Below, piece after piece: positions 11,376 to 21,900 of a DNA stretch of 64,000 bases (the first letter of the stretch is position 1; every line of letters starts with the position of its first letter). The stretch lies in assembly GCA_016584305.1 (NCBI GenBank), contig JACEEZ010018612.1:18501-82500 (forward strand). The letters are read 5' to 3'. Source of the stretch: Chionoecetes opilio (Eukaryota > Arthropoda > Malacostraca > Decapoda > Majidae). The position numbers and the translations under genes are program-made. Below the pieces are notes generated by a model. The model saw nothing but the letters and a program-made list of their open reading frames with translations, was not told the DNA's origin and searched no databases.

Positions 11376-11714
11376 AGGGACGCTTCGTGTGGACTGACAA
11401 TGGGTTTTTGTTGAGTCCGTTTGTATTGTTCCTTCGCTTTTATCTCCTAGCGAATATGATTCCTGGACAGACTAGACTGTGAGTATTACAAGTGTGGTTG
11501 ATGTATTGTAAAAATGGAAAATTTGAATATGTACTAGAAAGGTTATTATTGACCCAGGGGACGGGCTGCATAGTTTTGCCAGGACCGTTTAATAAGGTTA
11601 TGCAATCAGGCCACTATTATGCAGGTTCATGCTTGGTAGTTTCTTAAGGAAACTTTCAAGCATACATGTATGATAGCGATTACTCCCTGTGGCATACCCA
11701 GAACACTTCGGTTA
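11376..11714. other. Intergenic, nothing recognised
   Basis: About 340 bases with no open frame of interest, no long repeat and no motif that I can name. Confidence 0.5.
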
Positions 11715-11900
11715 ATTTATAGTTTCACCCAACCAACGATTTTTGTATGCGCCTTATGTTTTTCTGGTTGTTGTTTTTATGTGTTTTGAATGAATCTGCT
11801 ATAACCGTTTTCTGTCGCAATTTTTTTTTTTTTTTTTTTTGCAAAAATGACAAAAAAAAAATGAACCTATACCTAACCTAACGTAACCTAACCTTTACCT
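11715..11900. repeat. Extra copy of the palindrome's outer end
   Basis: The block from tttatagtttcacccaacc through the T run, tgcaaaaatgac and short AACCT units closely matches 11984-12170, the outer end of the palindrome at 11981-13316. It lies in the same orientation about 270 bp upstream. Confidence 0.8.
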
Positions 11901-11980
11901 AACTAATAAGGTTTTTAGGTAGTAGATAAAGTTTAGTTAGTTAGTTATTTATTTTTATTTTTTTATTTTTTTATATATAT

Positions 11981-13316
11981 AATTTATAGTTTCACCCAAC
12001 CAACGATTTTTTGTATGAGCCTTATGTTTTTCTGGTGTGTTTTTATGTGTTTTTGAATGAATCTGCTATAACCGTTTCTGTCGCAATTTTTTTTTTTTTT
12101 TTTTTGCAAAAATGACAAAAAAGGTAGGTAAAGGTTAGGTAAAGGCTCGGTTAGGTTAGGTAAAGGTTAGGTTAGGTCATAGACCACTGTATACCTGGAC
12201 TGCGCACGAGACAATGTTTTGAATTGCGGGGCTGCATAGGGGCCTGCGGGGTGCCCGACAAAGAGATATAGTGGTCTATGGACTATCATATAGACTGGTT
12301 TATCAGTATATATGATATACTGTAATCTTCGTAAATGTTTGTTCTATAATATTATCAAATAAAAAACACAGTAAAACACGCTAAAGAAATGCCATTACGA
12401 GACTATGAAGAAATGCATGAACTTAATTTAATATTCACTTAACTCTTCGCCATTTAAAACTTTGCGAGTCAACTTTTATCATGAAGGGTATTAATAGAAG
12501 CGCAATTTTATTAGCTTTCCATTGCTATATTTCGTTATCTGATAAATGAATTAGAACCATGCATAAATTAGCGTTAACTAAATAAATAAAATCATCAATC
12601 GGGTAATTTTCCCGATTGATGAGGTTATTTATTTACTTATATATATTTCGTTTTCTGATAAATGAATTAGTACCATGTATAAATTAGCGATGACTAAATA
12701 AATAACCTCATCAACCGGGAAAATTACCCAATTGATGATTTTATTTATTTAGTTAATGCTAATTTATGTATGGTTCTAATTAATTTATCAGATAACAAAA
12801 TATAGCAATGGAAAGCTAATACAATTGCGCTTCTATTGATACCCTTCATGATAAAAGTTGACTCGCAAAGTTTTAAATGGCGAAGAGTTGAAGTGAATTG
12901 AAGTTCATGCATATTTCTTCAGTCTCGTAATGGCATTTCTTTACTGCGTTTTACTGTTTTTTATTTGATAATATTATAGAACAAACATTTACGAAGATTA
13001 CAGTATATCATATATACTGATAAACCAGTCTATATGATCCGTATATATATATATATATATATATGAATCCGAGCGGCCCTCCGATTACAGGCCCTTGTGC
13101 GACAGGCCGATATTCCGTGCGCAGTCCAGGTATACAGTGGTCTATGGTTAGGTTTAGGTTCATTTTTTTGTTTTTTTGTTGTCATTTTTGCCAAAAAAAA
13201 AAAAATAAAAAAAAATGGCGACAGAAACGGTTAGCAGATTCATTCAAATCACATAAAAACCACCCAGAAAAACATAAGGCGCATCAGAAAATCGTTGGTT
13301 GGGTGAAACTATAATT
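11981..13316. repeat. 1.34 kb palindrome (foldback element)
   Basis: The left arm (11981 to about 12636) and right arm (about 12696-13316) are reverse complements over almost their whole length, with a loop of about 60 bp at 12637-12695. Landmarks pair in mirror order: tagtttcacccaacc with ggttgggtgaaacta, catagaccactgtata with its complement near 13130, cagtctatatgat-type ends, and tcatcaatcggg near the loop. There is no transposase. It could be a foldback or MITE-like element or an inverted duplication. An RNA from it would form a long hairpin. Confidence 0.9.
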
Positions 13317-13894
13317 AGCCACACTTCTTGACTACTTGTTATGTGGGCAACTTTGGTGGGGTATCTCAACATAATGAGTGTTTCAAGGTAGTAGTTACTC
13401 CACATTACTGCAAACTCCACACATACATAAGTTTTTTTAAATGTGATACAGTAGTGTGTGGCCGAAAACCCCACACATGTAGGTCTGTTGTTATATGGCT
13501 GCCTAAAACCCCTTTAACCCTTCTGACCAAATTGGCGCCAATAATCTTGGCTAGGGTGTTTTTTCTTAAGACCAATTGAAAGATTTCAAGTCACTCCGGC
13601 CCCTTAGTTTCCCCGGGCCCTCCGTCACTCCGGCCCCCCACAACCTGCTCTCGCACTACCTAGGTACTACTTTCCCTAACGATGGAAGCTACAAAGCTCC
13701 CTCGCTAGGTCATAAACGAGTAGGAAGGTTGTGACTGGCTAAGGCGTCTCCGTCACCAGCCAATGAATGACAAACAGTTTTTTAAACTTCTCGACCAATC
13801 ACAAGCCAGCGAGACATATTTCCGGGCAAGAATGGCATGCCAGACTGCCTCTCTCTGCCTTCTGTCCCCGTCATCTAAAACTAATTCTTGTTTT
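13317..13894. other. Intergenic, nothing recognised
   Basis: Unique-looking sequence with a repeated cactccggcccc motif near 13590-13640. No gene, RNA or known repeat was identified. Confidence 0.5.
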
Positions 13895-14190
13895 ATTTGG
13901 AATGCTTGCGTTTTAAGGAGTTTTAATATATCAGATAGTAAGATATATAAGTAAGGAGCCTGTGTTGCTAGTGTATTGGTGGTAGAAGGTGTGTTATGTG
14001 GGTTAAAATAGTGAATATTTGTTATGGGGCGGCCCCGCGGCAAGAATTTTCTCCGTCACTCACTGCCCCGCCAGCTCGGCCAGCAGTCACCTCATCATAA
14101 CTCTTTAAATCACCCTTATTTAAGGTGACACACGTGCTACATTGATCTAGATAATGACACGTGTATATAACATCTCACCATAATCACTAA
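13895..14190 (+). mobile_element. Diverged internal piece of the Tigger-like element
   Basis: tggaatgcttg, ttttaaggagtttt, ggagcctgtgttgctagtg and ggtagaaggtgtgt occur here in the same order as at 48305-48410 in the element at 48131-49140. Terminal inverted repeats are missing, so this is an old fragment. Confidence 0.7.
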
Positions 14191-14284
14191 GTTGTATAAT
14201 AACGAGTGATAAGACGTTTAACTCTGCCCAAACCTACCGTGGTGAAGGAGGCGGCGGCCTGCCCCGTCCGCCGCCTCTCTCAAA

Positions 14285-14600
14285 AACCGCCGTCAACCGC
14301 CTCACCTGTGCCTTCCTGAAGAAGACAGTCAGCTCCTACGCCTGTGATAGCACCATAGGATATCACCAGTGATCATAGGATTCCTCAAAGGGTCCTCGCT
14401 TTCCTACTAAATAATTACCAAGGAGATCTCCGCTGGCGGCGGACATCGGCCGCCGTCCGCACAACACAACACCCCGTTATCAGCTGTATAATATGTGCCT
14501 TCCTGAAAAAGTCAGGTCAGCTCCCACGCCTGTGATAGCACCATAGGATATCACCAGGGATCATAGGATTCCTCTAGGGGTTCTCACACCCCTACTAAAT
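14285..14600 (+). mobile_element. Two tandem LINE 3' tails
   Basis: Two successive copies (about 14300-14400 and 14485-14600) share tgtgccttcctgaa, cgcctgtgatagcaccatag and gatatcaccag. These match the end of the LINE at 46903-47445 (tgtgccttcctgagga, cctgtgatagca, in reverse complement). Both lack the RT body. Confidence 0.7.
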
Positions 14601-14624
14601 ATTACCAAATTTTATTTTAGCTTG

Positions 14625-14780
14625 AAAAACATGTCTTTTTTTTTCTCTTTTTTTTTTAATTGATGGGGTCCTGGAACCAAACCTATATTTTACCATTAGT
14701 TATGTGTTTCGTTATACGAGATTTCGCTTTTCGAGTATGCCAGGTGGAACCTAACTGCTCGTATCTTCGGGACCTCCCTG
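14625..14780 (-). mobile_element. Partial MITE with CAGGGAGGTCCCG end
   Basis: On the minus strand the piece starts CAGGGAGGTCCCGAA next to TA at 14781-14782. It matches the first 150 bases of the full element at 31793-32581 (aaagcgaaatctcgtata, aaatataggtttggttcca). The other end is missing. Confidence 0.75.
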
Positions 14781-14929
14781 TATGTATAATTGTATATAAT
14801 AATTATTATATATCTTATATAATATCATTATATATTATTATATAATAATTGTAGCAATCACATGATTCTAATCGAAGCTCATTCAAGAGAGATGTATGGG
14901 AAATTCTTCTTTTCTCTTCAGCCAGTTCT

Positions 14930-15172
14930 TCACCCAAACTCTTTGCTTTTTTCTGCTCTTTTCATACAGGATTTCATGCCATACACTGCACATGCAGCCA
15001 TCGCCAACAAGGCAGTGTCGGACAGCGGATTCATGTTGTGATCATGGTGGTCCGACGTGTACTGTATATTTTCATGAGGCGGCCGGTGTGTGTGTGGGTC
15101 TCGTCCGGCGAACGATGCCCCGCCTCTTTTTGTAGGCCGGATAGGCCGCGCCGGTGTGTGTGTGGCCGGCTT
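14930..15172 (-). pseudogene. Possible PIF/Harbinger transposase N-terminus with element end
   Basis: The stretch 15040-15172 is closely similar, inverted, to the left end of the TAA-flanked MITE at 54181, including the GTGTGTGTGGCCGGCT terminus. Read on the minus strand inward from that terminus, a frame starts MNPLSDTALLAMAACAVYG and runs on through KSCMKRAEKSKEFG. A short hydrophobic start followed by a basic stretch is what N-termini of Harbinger nucleases look like, but I rely on general resemblance only. The MITE keeps MNPLSENDLLVMA at the same place, so it is probably an internally deleted relative. The fragment ends near 14930 without a DDE domain. Confidence 0.45.
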
Positions 15173-15490
15173 TACTGTCACTGTTACTGGAGAACCTTGT
15201 TACTTGGAGTTACTCATGGAATCTTATCACTACTCATGTCGTGAGTGGTCGTTGTTTAACCTTCGAGCTTCGAGACAAACAGGGTTCAAATAGTTCATCA
15301 AAAACATCCCAGGTATTGAATCCTTTGATAGGAGCATACCACTATTTATCCCTGTGTTATTACAGGTTCAATCTGTACTTATTGTACGTAAATAAATCCA
15401 AGATCAAATCCAGTGATCATAATATTTGTATCGTATATTTGTTTTATTTATTTGTATGAAATAAAGTAGAAGCATACATATTTTTCTTAA
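15173..15490. other. Intergenic, nothing recognised
   Basis: About 320 bases between the Harbinger-like end and the Penelope-like element. Short AT-rich frames only. Confidence 0.5.
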
Positions 15491-15494
15491 ATAT

Positions 15495-16076
15495 CTAGAT
15501 TAACTTAAAAAATTTACACACTTCATGGGCTCGAACACACAGGCACGTACACTCAGCTCTGGGAGGCCGCAGTGACTTGGGTTGAACCTTTGAGAGGCCG
15601 GAGTAACTAAAAACCTGGAAGTCATCGGTTTGAGTGTTAATATTAGGCTGCTTTAATGCGATATATATTGCTTTGAGGTAAAGAAGGCGGCGAGGGTCTT
15701 GTTCCTTATCGAGAATGATGGTGTTCTTGTTCAAGTCATCTCTTATCAGGCGGGAGCTGTGTGCAGTGTCATAATGGTTTTTAATAGATCCATTATTCAG
15801 ATGACATGTAAGTCGCCTCGTCAGTCTTGTCCGAATCATACCAATATAGGAGTGAGATCCACATTTTTCACTGTTACTGGTGTGTTGGTATATGACATGG
15901 TCTTCTTGCAGGGGCGTCTTGGTCACATGAGGGGTGTTACGGAGCAGGAGTTGGGACGTTTTTCTTGTTTTATAGTAGATGATAAGAGCGAGAGGTCTTT
16001 CTTGGTCAATAGGACGAACGTTGTGGTGTATTATGTCTTTAATGATCTTTTCGTCCGTCTTGTAGTCTGAAGACAT
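15495..16076 (-). pseudogene. GIY-YIG endonuclease domain of the Penelope-like element
   Basis: This 193-residue open frame has VIYQHT at residues 61-66, a Cys-rich SEKCGSHS, then YIGM at 77-80, followed by an Arg-rich segment and TCHL with His92. This is the Penelope-type GIY-YIG nuclease layout with its upstream cysteine. The enzyme nicks target DNA for the element's reverse transcription. The preceding RT lies in other frames, so the frame is a surviving domain of a broken polyprotein; the first Met is probably not a true start. Confidence 0.85.
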
Positions 16077-16735
16077 GTGGTTCTTGTAAAAAGCTTGATG
16101 GGATCGCTGGTGGTGGGGGTGGTATTCTCCTGGTTAGTGTACCATTTGTCTACAATTTTCCTTGTGACCGATGGCTACATCAGAGTAAGCATAGCCGTTG
16201 TTGGTAAGGACTTGAGTGATGCGCTCTAGTTCATGGTGAGTGTCTTTCCAAGTGAACAATGAGAGAGGGCTCTCCTGACATAGGCGTTGATGGTAGAATG
16301 CAGGTATCGCGTAGGGCACTCACTTTGCCCGTTTAAGCAGAGTCCCTTGTTGGTGGGTTTGCAGAATACTGTGGTCTTGAATCCTGCTCTCTCTGCACTG
16401 ACGAGTACGTCCAGAAAGGCAGACGTCCATTGGTGGCTTCCTCATAGGTGAAATTGAGATCTGATTCAGTGCAGAAACGATGCCTGAGGTCCTGTAGTTC
16501 TTGAACATTCTTCACCCGACGAAGATATCATCAACATAGCGGCAGTAGAGTGAGGGGCGGTTGGAAACTAAGAGTTTAGATTCGATAGTCCCCATATAGA
16601 AGTTAGCTAACAAAACTCCGAGCGGGCTGCCCATCGCTATACCGTCGATCTGTTGGTACATCAGGCCACTGGGACAGAGGAAGGGGGCTTCTTTCTGTGC
16701 AGAGCTGCAGCAAGGTCTTTAAGGCAGTCTCTGGA
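15495..16735 (-). mobile_element. Penelope-like element, 5'-truncated
   Basis: The minus strand carries an RT fragment followed by a GIY-YIG endonuclease, the diagnostic domain pair of Penelope-like retroelements. RT motifs, in several frames, include LMYQQIDGIAMGSPLGV (near 16640), the catalytic YCRYVDDIF (near 16520-16546), a C-terminal GRLPF region and the NGQSECPT-type stretch near 16330. The element is cut at its 5' side by a (TA)n tract at 16741 and broken by frameshifts in RT. A second, error-laden copy at 22645-23745 belongs to the assembly duplicate. Confidence 0.88.
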
Positions 16736-16739
16736 ATGA

Positions 16740-16740
<1 letters not shown>

Positions 16741-16774
<34 letters not shown>
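16741..16774. repeat. (TA)n microsatellite
   Basis: Perfect TA repeats followed by a T run. This T run is the inverted poly(A) tail of the LINE that ends here. Confidence 0.95.
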
Positions 16775-16780
<6 letters not shown>

Positions 16781-16781
<1 letters not shown>

Positions 16782-17338
16782 TACATCACAAAGGACTGAC
16801 CAAGACCACAACAAATAGTAACACAAAACCCGCTTAGTTGCCAGTCCCTATAAAGAAGACAGTAAGAGAGAGAAAAAAAATGAGGTGTGTGCCAATTTAG
16901 TTCGGGAGGTGTCTTGTCACTCTTCTCTTGAAAAGATTTAAGTCGTAGGAAAGTTGAAAAATAGAAACAGGAAGAGAGTTTACCAGTGAAAGGGATGAAA
17001 GAGTAAAGATACTGATTAACTCTTGCATTAGGAAGATGGACAGAATAGGGATGAGAATGAGTAGAAAGTCTTGTGTAGCGAGGCCGCGGGAGGGGGGGAG
17101 GCATGCAGTTAGCAAGTTCAGAAGAGCAGTGAGCATGAAAATAACGGTAGAAGATAGCAAGAGAAGCAACATTCCGGCCGTGATTTAAAGATTGAAGACA
17201 GTCAGTCAGAGGAGGGGAGTTGAGACGAAAAGCTTTTGACTCAACCCTGTTTAGGAGAGCTGTATGAGTGGATCCTCCCCAAACATATGAGACATACTCC
17301 ATACATAGGCGGATAAGGCCCCTGTACAGAGCAAGCAA
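16781..17338 (-). pseudogene. C-terminal end of a non-LTR retrotransposon RT
   Basis: The 185-residue minus-strand frame reads LYRGLIRLCMEYVSYVWGG, then ALLNRVESKAFRL, LADCLQS-like and VASLAIFYRYFH segments. This is the well-known region after the RT domain in LINEs related to the Jockey/CR1 group. The true end lies in a shifted frame near 16897-16990 (KLSS/WNSLPVS-type start, FKRRVTRHL). A poly(A) run at about 16776-16785 follows the stop. The body is 5'-truncated at the trinucleotide repeat at 17341. A related tail is found inside the MITE at 21901-22351. Confidence 0.82.
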
Positions 17339-17340
17339 CT

Positions 17341-17347
17341 GGTAGTG

Positions 17348-17379
<32 letters not shown>

Positions 17380-17383
17380 GGTG

Positions 17384-17433
<50 letters not shown>

Positions 17434-17436
17434 GGA
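17341..17436. repeat. (GGT/AGT)n microsatellite
   Basis: Trinucleotide array of mixed GGT and AGT units at the truncated 5' end of the LINE. Confidence 0.95.
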
Positions 17437-17464
17437 AAAACTATATATACATATATATATATAT

Positions 17465-17582
17465 GGATCACCTGTGAGCCATCACCCCAGAATGTCCACC
17501 TGAAGATCAGTCACCCCAGGATATCCCACCTGAAGAACCGTCACCCCCAGGATATCCCACCTGAAGATCCGTCACCCCAGCC
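17465..17582. repeat. About 30-bp minisatellite
   Basis: Roughly four units built on caccccaggatatcccacc followed by tgaagatccgt. Two further diverged units lie at 18108-18172, so the array was once longer or has been copied. Confidence 0.85.
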
Positions 17583-18690
17583 CACAGTGAATGTAATATA
17601 TCAAATTAGGATAACAAATATATTCCTTTGTGTTATGCATCTTTTTGTGAAAGTTTAAAGAAAAAATTAAGAGTAATATACTGTGTTCCAAAATACAAAA
17701 TACATTACACTTTACTCAGTATTCCAAAATACAGTACATTTATTTCGTGGATTTATACATGAGGGAGTCTTTTGTTTGGGATTTCCACAGAAAACCATCC
17801 TTCGATCTGGAGTATTTTGTCCAATTCATCCAGTTATCACAAGTAACACACTTAACCACACTTTAAAAGTCTCTTTTGTTGAAGCCACTGAATAACTATA
17901 GTGGAATCACCACACAGCAGTGGTAGGACGCTATGGTTTGGAAGGTATTGCGTGCCATGGTCCACTGACTCACGGACTATGACTTCAATTTTTTTAGCCC
18001 ACTTACTTTTATATAGTCCTCTTACCTGACTGGAGCTAAGGTCCTGACTCCTCCCTTTTACCCATTTGACCTAACCTCACTTGGAAGGTGAAGTCAGGTC
18101 AGGTCTTGACCCCACCTGAAGAACTGTCACCTCAGGTGTTGCCACCTGAAGAACCGTCGCCCCAGGATATCCCAGTAGTGATAGTAGTAGTCCCAGTAGA
18201 TCCCAGTAGTAGTAGTGATAGTAATATAAGATGTAATTTTTTTTAATAGTTACTACTACTACTAGTAGTTTTAATACTACTCCTACTACTACTAGAGGGT
18301 AACTGATGAGCGCCCTAAACCAACTGCATCATGTTTTTTCACCCATTTTTTCCACTTTATTTTATTGTTAATATTGTATTTTGTGTTTTTTTTCCAATAT
18401 TAACGAATTACCATTATTGTGCAGTATTAAAAAAAAAAAGCACTCAAACTTCGTAAACTTCCGAAACCCTAACACAGTATGCCATACTATGCAAAAATTT
18501 GGTAGTGAATATCACATCAACATTTTTTGAGCATTGTGATTGTGATTGCCTACCGGTTTTTTGGAGTATAAAGTTCCATTGTCATGGCATATTAATAGAA
18601 AGTTAGGGTTTGTCAAAGTTTTCCCAAACTTTGAACGCAGTTTTCTCATCTTTTTAGTTTGGCGCGATCGGAACCCTTCTAATGCGGGAC
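17583..18690. other. Intergenic with short trinucleotide tracts
   Basis: Holds stray minisatellite units (18108-18172) and AGT/TAC stretches (18178-18295). Otherwise AT-rich, with no gene that I can support. Confidence 0.5.
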
Positions 18691-18695
18691 GCCTC

Positions 18696-18817
18696 ATTAT
18701 ATATATATTGCTATATATATTATATATATTATTTATAGATTATAAAATATATATATATATCATATATATTATATATGATCATTTTTATTATATATATATT
18801 ATATATATATATATATA

Positions 18818-18856
<39 letters not shown>

Positions 18857-18909
18857 TCTATATATATAAAATATATATATTATATATTATATATATTATT
18901 ATATCTATA
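18696..18909. repeat. (TA)n-rich tract
   Basis: Imperfect TA repeats directly abutting the left end of the long-TIR transposon, a common landing site for TA-targeting elements. Confidence 0.9.
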
Positions 18910-21697
18910 TAGGGTGCCAATAAAACGAAAGTTGGATTTTTTCAACGGCCCTTAGTGGAATACACGTGTACTGTGGGGTGGTGAGAAAACAACCGTGTGT
19001 AAAATTTGAGCGCAATCGAAGTATATTTAAAGGTGGCGCAAGTCGATTGATTGTTCCCCGTATAGACTCCGATAGGACTACAAGGAAGGACATCGTCTCT
19101 GGGGTGTTTGTTGGCAATATTGAAGCCTTTTGAGACCTCCCCTTCCCTCCAGCTGGCTGCTGGTCCCCCTCGCTCTTCAAAGCGAGTATTAGCCCCTCTA
19201 GGGGCTGGGGGTATCATGGTTGCCCAAGCCACTCATTGTCTTCCGCTTGGCCGGGGAAGGGAAGCCTTCGATGTTCCTGGCTGTTTGTCGACGGTGCCTC
19301 TCGCAATCTGCAAGAGGAATTGGCGCTGATCCTCGTTCTTCGTCAGGCTGAGGTTGAAGGACTGGAACAGCGCCACCCCTCGCTCCGCCGTGTCGTTGGT
19401 GACGTGTAGGCTCGCGACGCGCCGAGACGCCGCAACGAACCCCGTGTCACTCGGCCACTCCTCCGCTACTTCGAGAGGAATGCCCTCTCCCGCTCCGACG
19501 GCGTCGAGGAGGGAGCCGGATGTCTGGCTTCCGAACGACGCTAGCGTGGACGAGGCGAGGCGGGCGTCGGAGACGGTGATTGCGCTTCGGCGGTTCCTCG
19601 GATCCTTTTTTTCCCGCTGCATCGCTTCCGCCAGCGCCTTCTTCTCGCGGTTGGCAAGCGGTGGTCGAAGAGAGCCATGGCGACCAGTGGCTCGCTCAGG
19701 TACCAGAAGTGCCGGGGAAGGTCTTCCACGCCGCCTTGCCGATCTCAGCGTCGTGGAAAGTCGCGGAGGTCGGCAGCCATTTTCAAGTCATTCGCCGGCG
19801 CGAAGGCGGCCACGGGCGCCTCGAACCAGCGGGTCACGTAGACCTCAGCGACGAAGAAGGTGAACCGACGGAGGCTGGACAGCTCGCGTGGCGAGCAGAG
19901 CTCCCCCAGTTTGGGCGGCGAACAGCGTAATCTTCGCCGCGTAATGCACGCCGCCATCCAGCGCACGCGGTGCATGGCCCCGTCCGGTCGCCGGAACTTC
20001 ACCTTCGGGACGTCGCCCTCGCCACCCCATCAGGACGATGAAGAGCTCCAGCATCTCCTTGTAGTCTGTCCCGCGGGTGGCTGGTTTTTGAACAGCGCGC
20101 CCCTCCTGCAGAAGTGTGTCCCGCTTGTTCAGGAGGTGGGCAGCAGCTCGTCGGGCGTTGGCGGCTCCGGCTGGCTCTGGTCGATGAAAGCCCACCGTTC
20201 CTTGAATCGGTTCAAGATGCCAATGTCAGGACCCCGACGACGGCCCCATGCAGATAGAGAACGCCTTCTCCAGCACCAGCTCGTGTACATGGTGCCCGGG
20301 AGGCGAGGCTTAGCAACTACCGCCCAAAGTTTTCTGCTCCAGCAGGGTGCAGGCACCCGGCGAGGGCTTCAGTGTTGGTGGCGGTCGTATCGAACGACAT
20401 AGCCACCACGACGCTCTGCGAGCCCCCAGTCGTCGAGTGCTTCAGCCACGGCGCTCGCCATCGCCTCTCCAGTCCCACTTGCCAGCTTGGGAACGCCGAT
20501 GAGCTTCTGGACGCCGTCGCTGGAGACGAGGTAGCCAGCCGATCTACCCCGCGTACCGTCGCAATCCGACAGGATCTTCCCGTCCCAGTGAACGTAAGAG
20601 GCGTTGTCAGGGACGAAGGTTGTCTTGACTTCCGCGGCCAGCTGGGACCGGTAGCCGGCGCGAGCCTGCCGGATGCTCTCAGCATTCAGGATCAGCTCCT
20701 GAGGATTGTGGCCGAGGCTACTGGCGGTCGCCGCGACGGTGGCGGAGCGCTTTGGCGGTCCGCTCACGGCCGGTCCGGTCGAGGGCGCTCGCTAACTCCT
20801 GGGAGAGCACGACCTGTGACCCCCACGCTCGTCGCTTTGGAGGGCTTGCACCGGTCGGCTCAGCGGTAGCAGCCGCCCCGCCGTGTGCCGGACTGGACTC
20901 AACCGAGGAGGAGGAAGAGGACGCGAGCACCGCGCGTTTCGTCCAGCTGCGACGTCGAGGCTTCTCGTGATCGCTTCTCTGCCGCCACTGTCATCCCCCG
21001 CGCTGAACTCGGCGCTCCAGCACCCTGTCAGCTCCCTGCATGATCCCTCGGCGACTCTTCTCGGCGTTTGCGCCGCTAGGAACTCGCGATCAGCCGGGAT
21101 CGTTGTCAGGGTCATCGCGTCGGCGTGGGCGACGTCGAAGAGGTCGCAGAGGGCCTCTTGAAACTCTTCCTCCTTCGTCTTGTTCGTCGCTCTTCCCTTG
21201 CTCTTCACGAGCGCCTTCCAGTCCTTGAACAAGACCTCCACCTTGCGAACGGCGCTTTTTTGCCGTCATCGTTGGGATCCTCGCGGTCTCCCAGAACCTT
21301 AGCACCTCTTGGACAGTGGCCGCGACGGTTTTCTTTTCCACGTTGTGGAAGTAGAAAGCCCGCTTGAGCATGTCGCCACGGAGGGGAGTTTGGCTCCGAG
21401 GATGGGGTCGGGGTTTTGGCTGTCCCACCAGCCAAACAGTCGTAGCTGCGCGTGAATGAGCCATTCTGAAAAGAAATGGGTGATTTAGAACCCTAGCCTT
21501 TCAGACTTTGGGACAGGTATCTGGTATAATCACATAGTACACATAGTACAGTTTCAATTCACTTGCGCCACCTCTAAATATAAACCGATTCGCTTCAAAT
21601 TTTGCATGAGAGGTTTTTCTCATTACTGCACAGTATCCCACTAAGGGCCGTTCAAAATATCAAGTTTTTAAATTTACCCATATGCGCTATTGGCAAA
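18910..21697 (-). mobile_element. DNA transposon with about 150-bp TIRs
   Basis: The left end (gggtgccaataaaacg) and the reverse complement of the right end (ggtttgccaatagcg) begin a pair of inverted repeats about 150 bp long. Shared landmarks are aacggcccttagtgg, caaaatttgaagcgaatcg-type and gaggtggcgcaagt. The pair encloses a single broken minus-strand gene of about 2.2 kb. Both ends lie in TA repeats, so the target duplication cannot be read. One transposase gene inside long inverted repeats marks a cut-and-paste DNA transposon; I could not assign the superfamily. Its inaccurate second copy (26120-29425) is part of the assembly duplicate. Confidence 0.8.
19233..21464 (-). pseudogene. Broken transposase-like gene, superfamily unknown
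   Basis: The start (MAHSRAATTVWLVGQPKP, ATG at 21462-21464) is followed by a chain of frames that tile to about 740 residues with perhaps eight or more frame changes. The first lies in the T run near 21255. Middle: SYVHWDGKILSD, KLIGVPKLASGTGEAMA, ALDDWGLAE, then VVAMSFDTTATNT, a likely catalytic Asp strand. Later: PDIGILNRFKERWAFIDQ, RGTDYKEMLELFIVLMG, RVRWMAACI, FWYLSEPLVAMALF and near the end LHVTNDTAERGVALFQSF. The FDTT strand and C-terminal helix recall RNase-H-fold transposases such as hAT, but I cannot place it with confidence. Broken by frameshifts, so not functional as sequenced. Confidence 0.75.
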
Positions 21698-21760
21698 CCT
21701 ATATATATATATATATATATATATCTATATATTATACTATATATATATATATATATATTT

Positions 21761-21792
<32 letters not shown>

Positions 21793-21852
21793 TATATATA
21801 TATATATGTACATACTATATATATATTATATATAATATACTTATATATAATA

Positions 21853-21886
<34 letters not shown>

Positions 21887-21898
21887 GTATATACAATA
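21698..21898. repeat. (TA)n-rich tract
   Basis: TA repeats between the long-TIR transposon and the MITE. Confidence 0.92.
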
Positions 21899-21900
21899 TA

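Noticed and set aside
19354..20402. Plus-strand frames of 107-180 residues across 19.1-21.4 kb
   Set aside because: They lie antisense to the transposase, whose motifs are all on the minus strand. GC-rich coding sequence produces such antisense frames.
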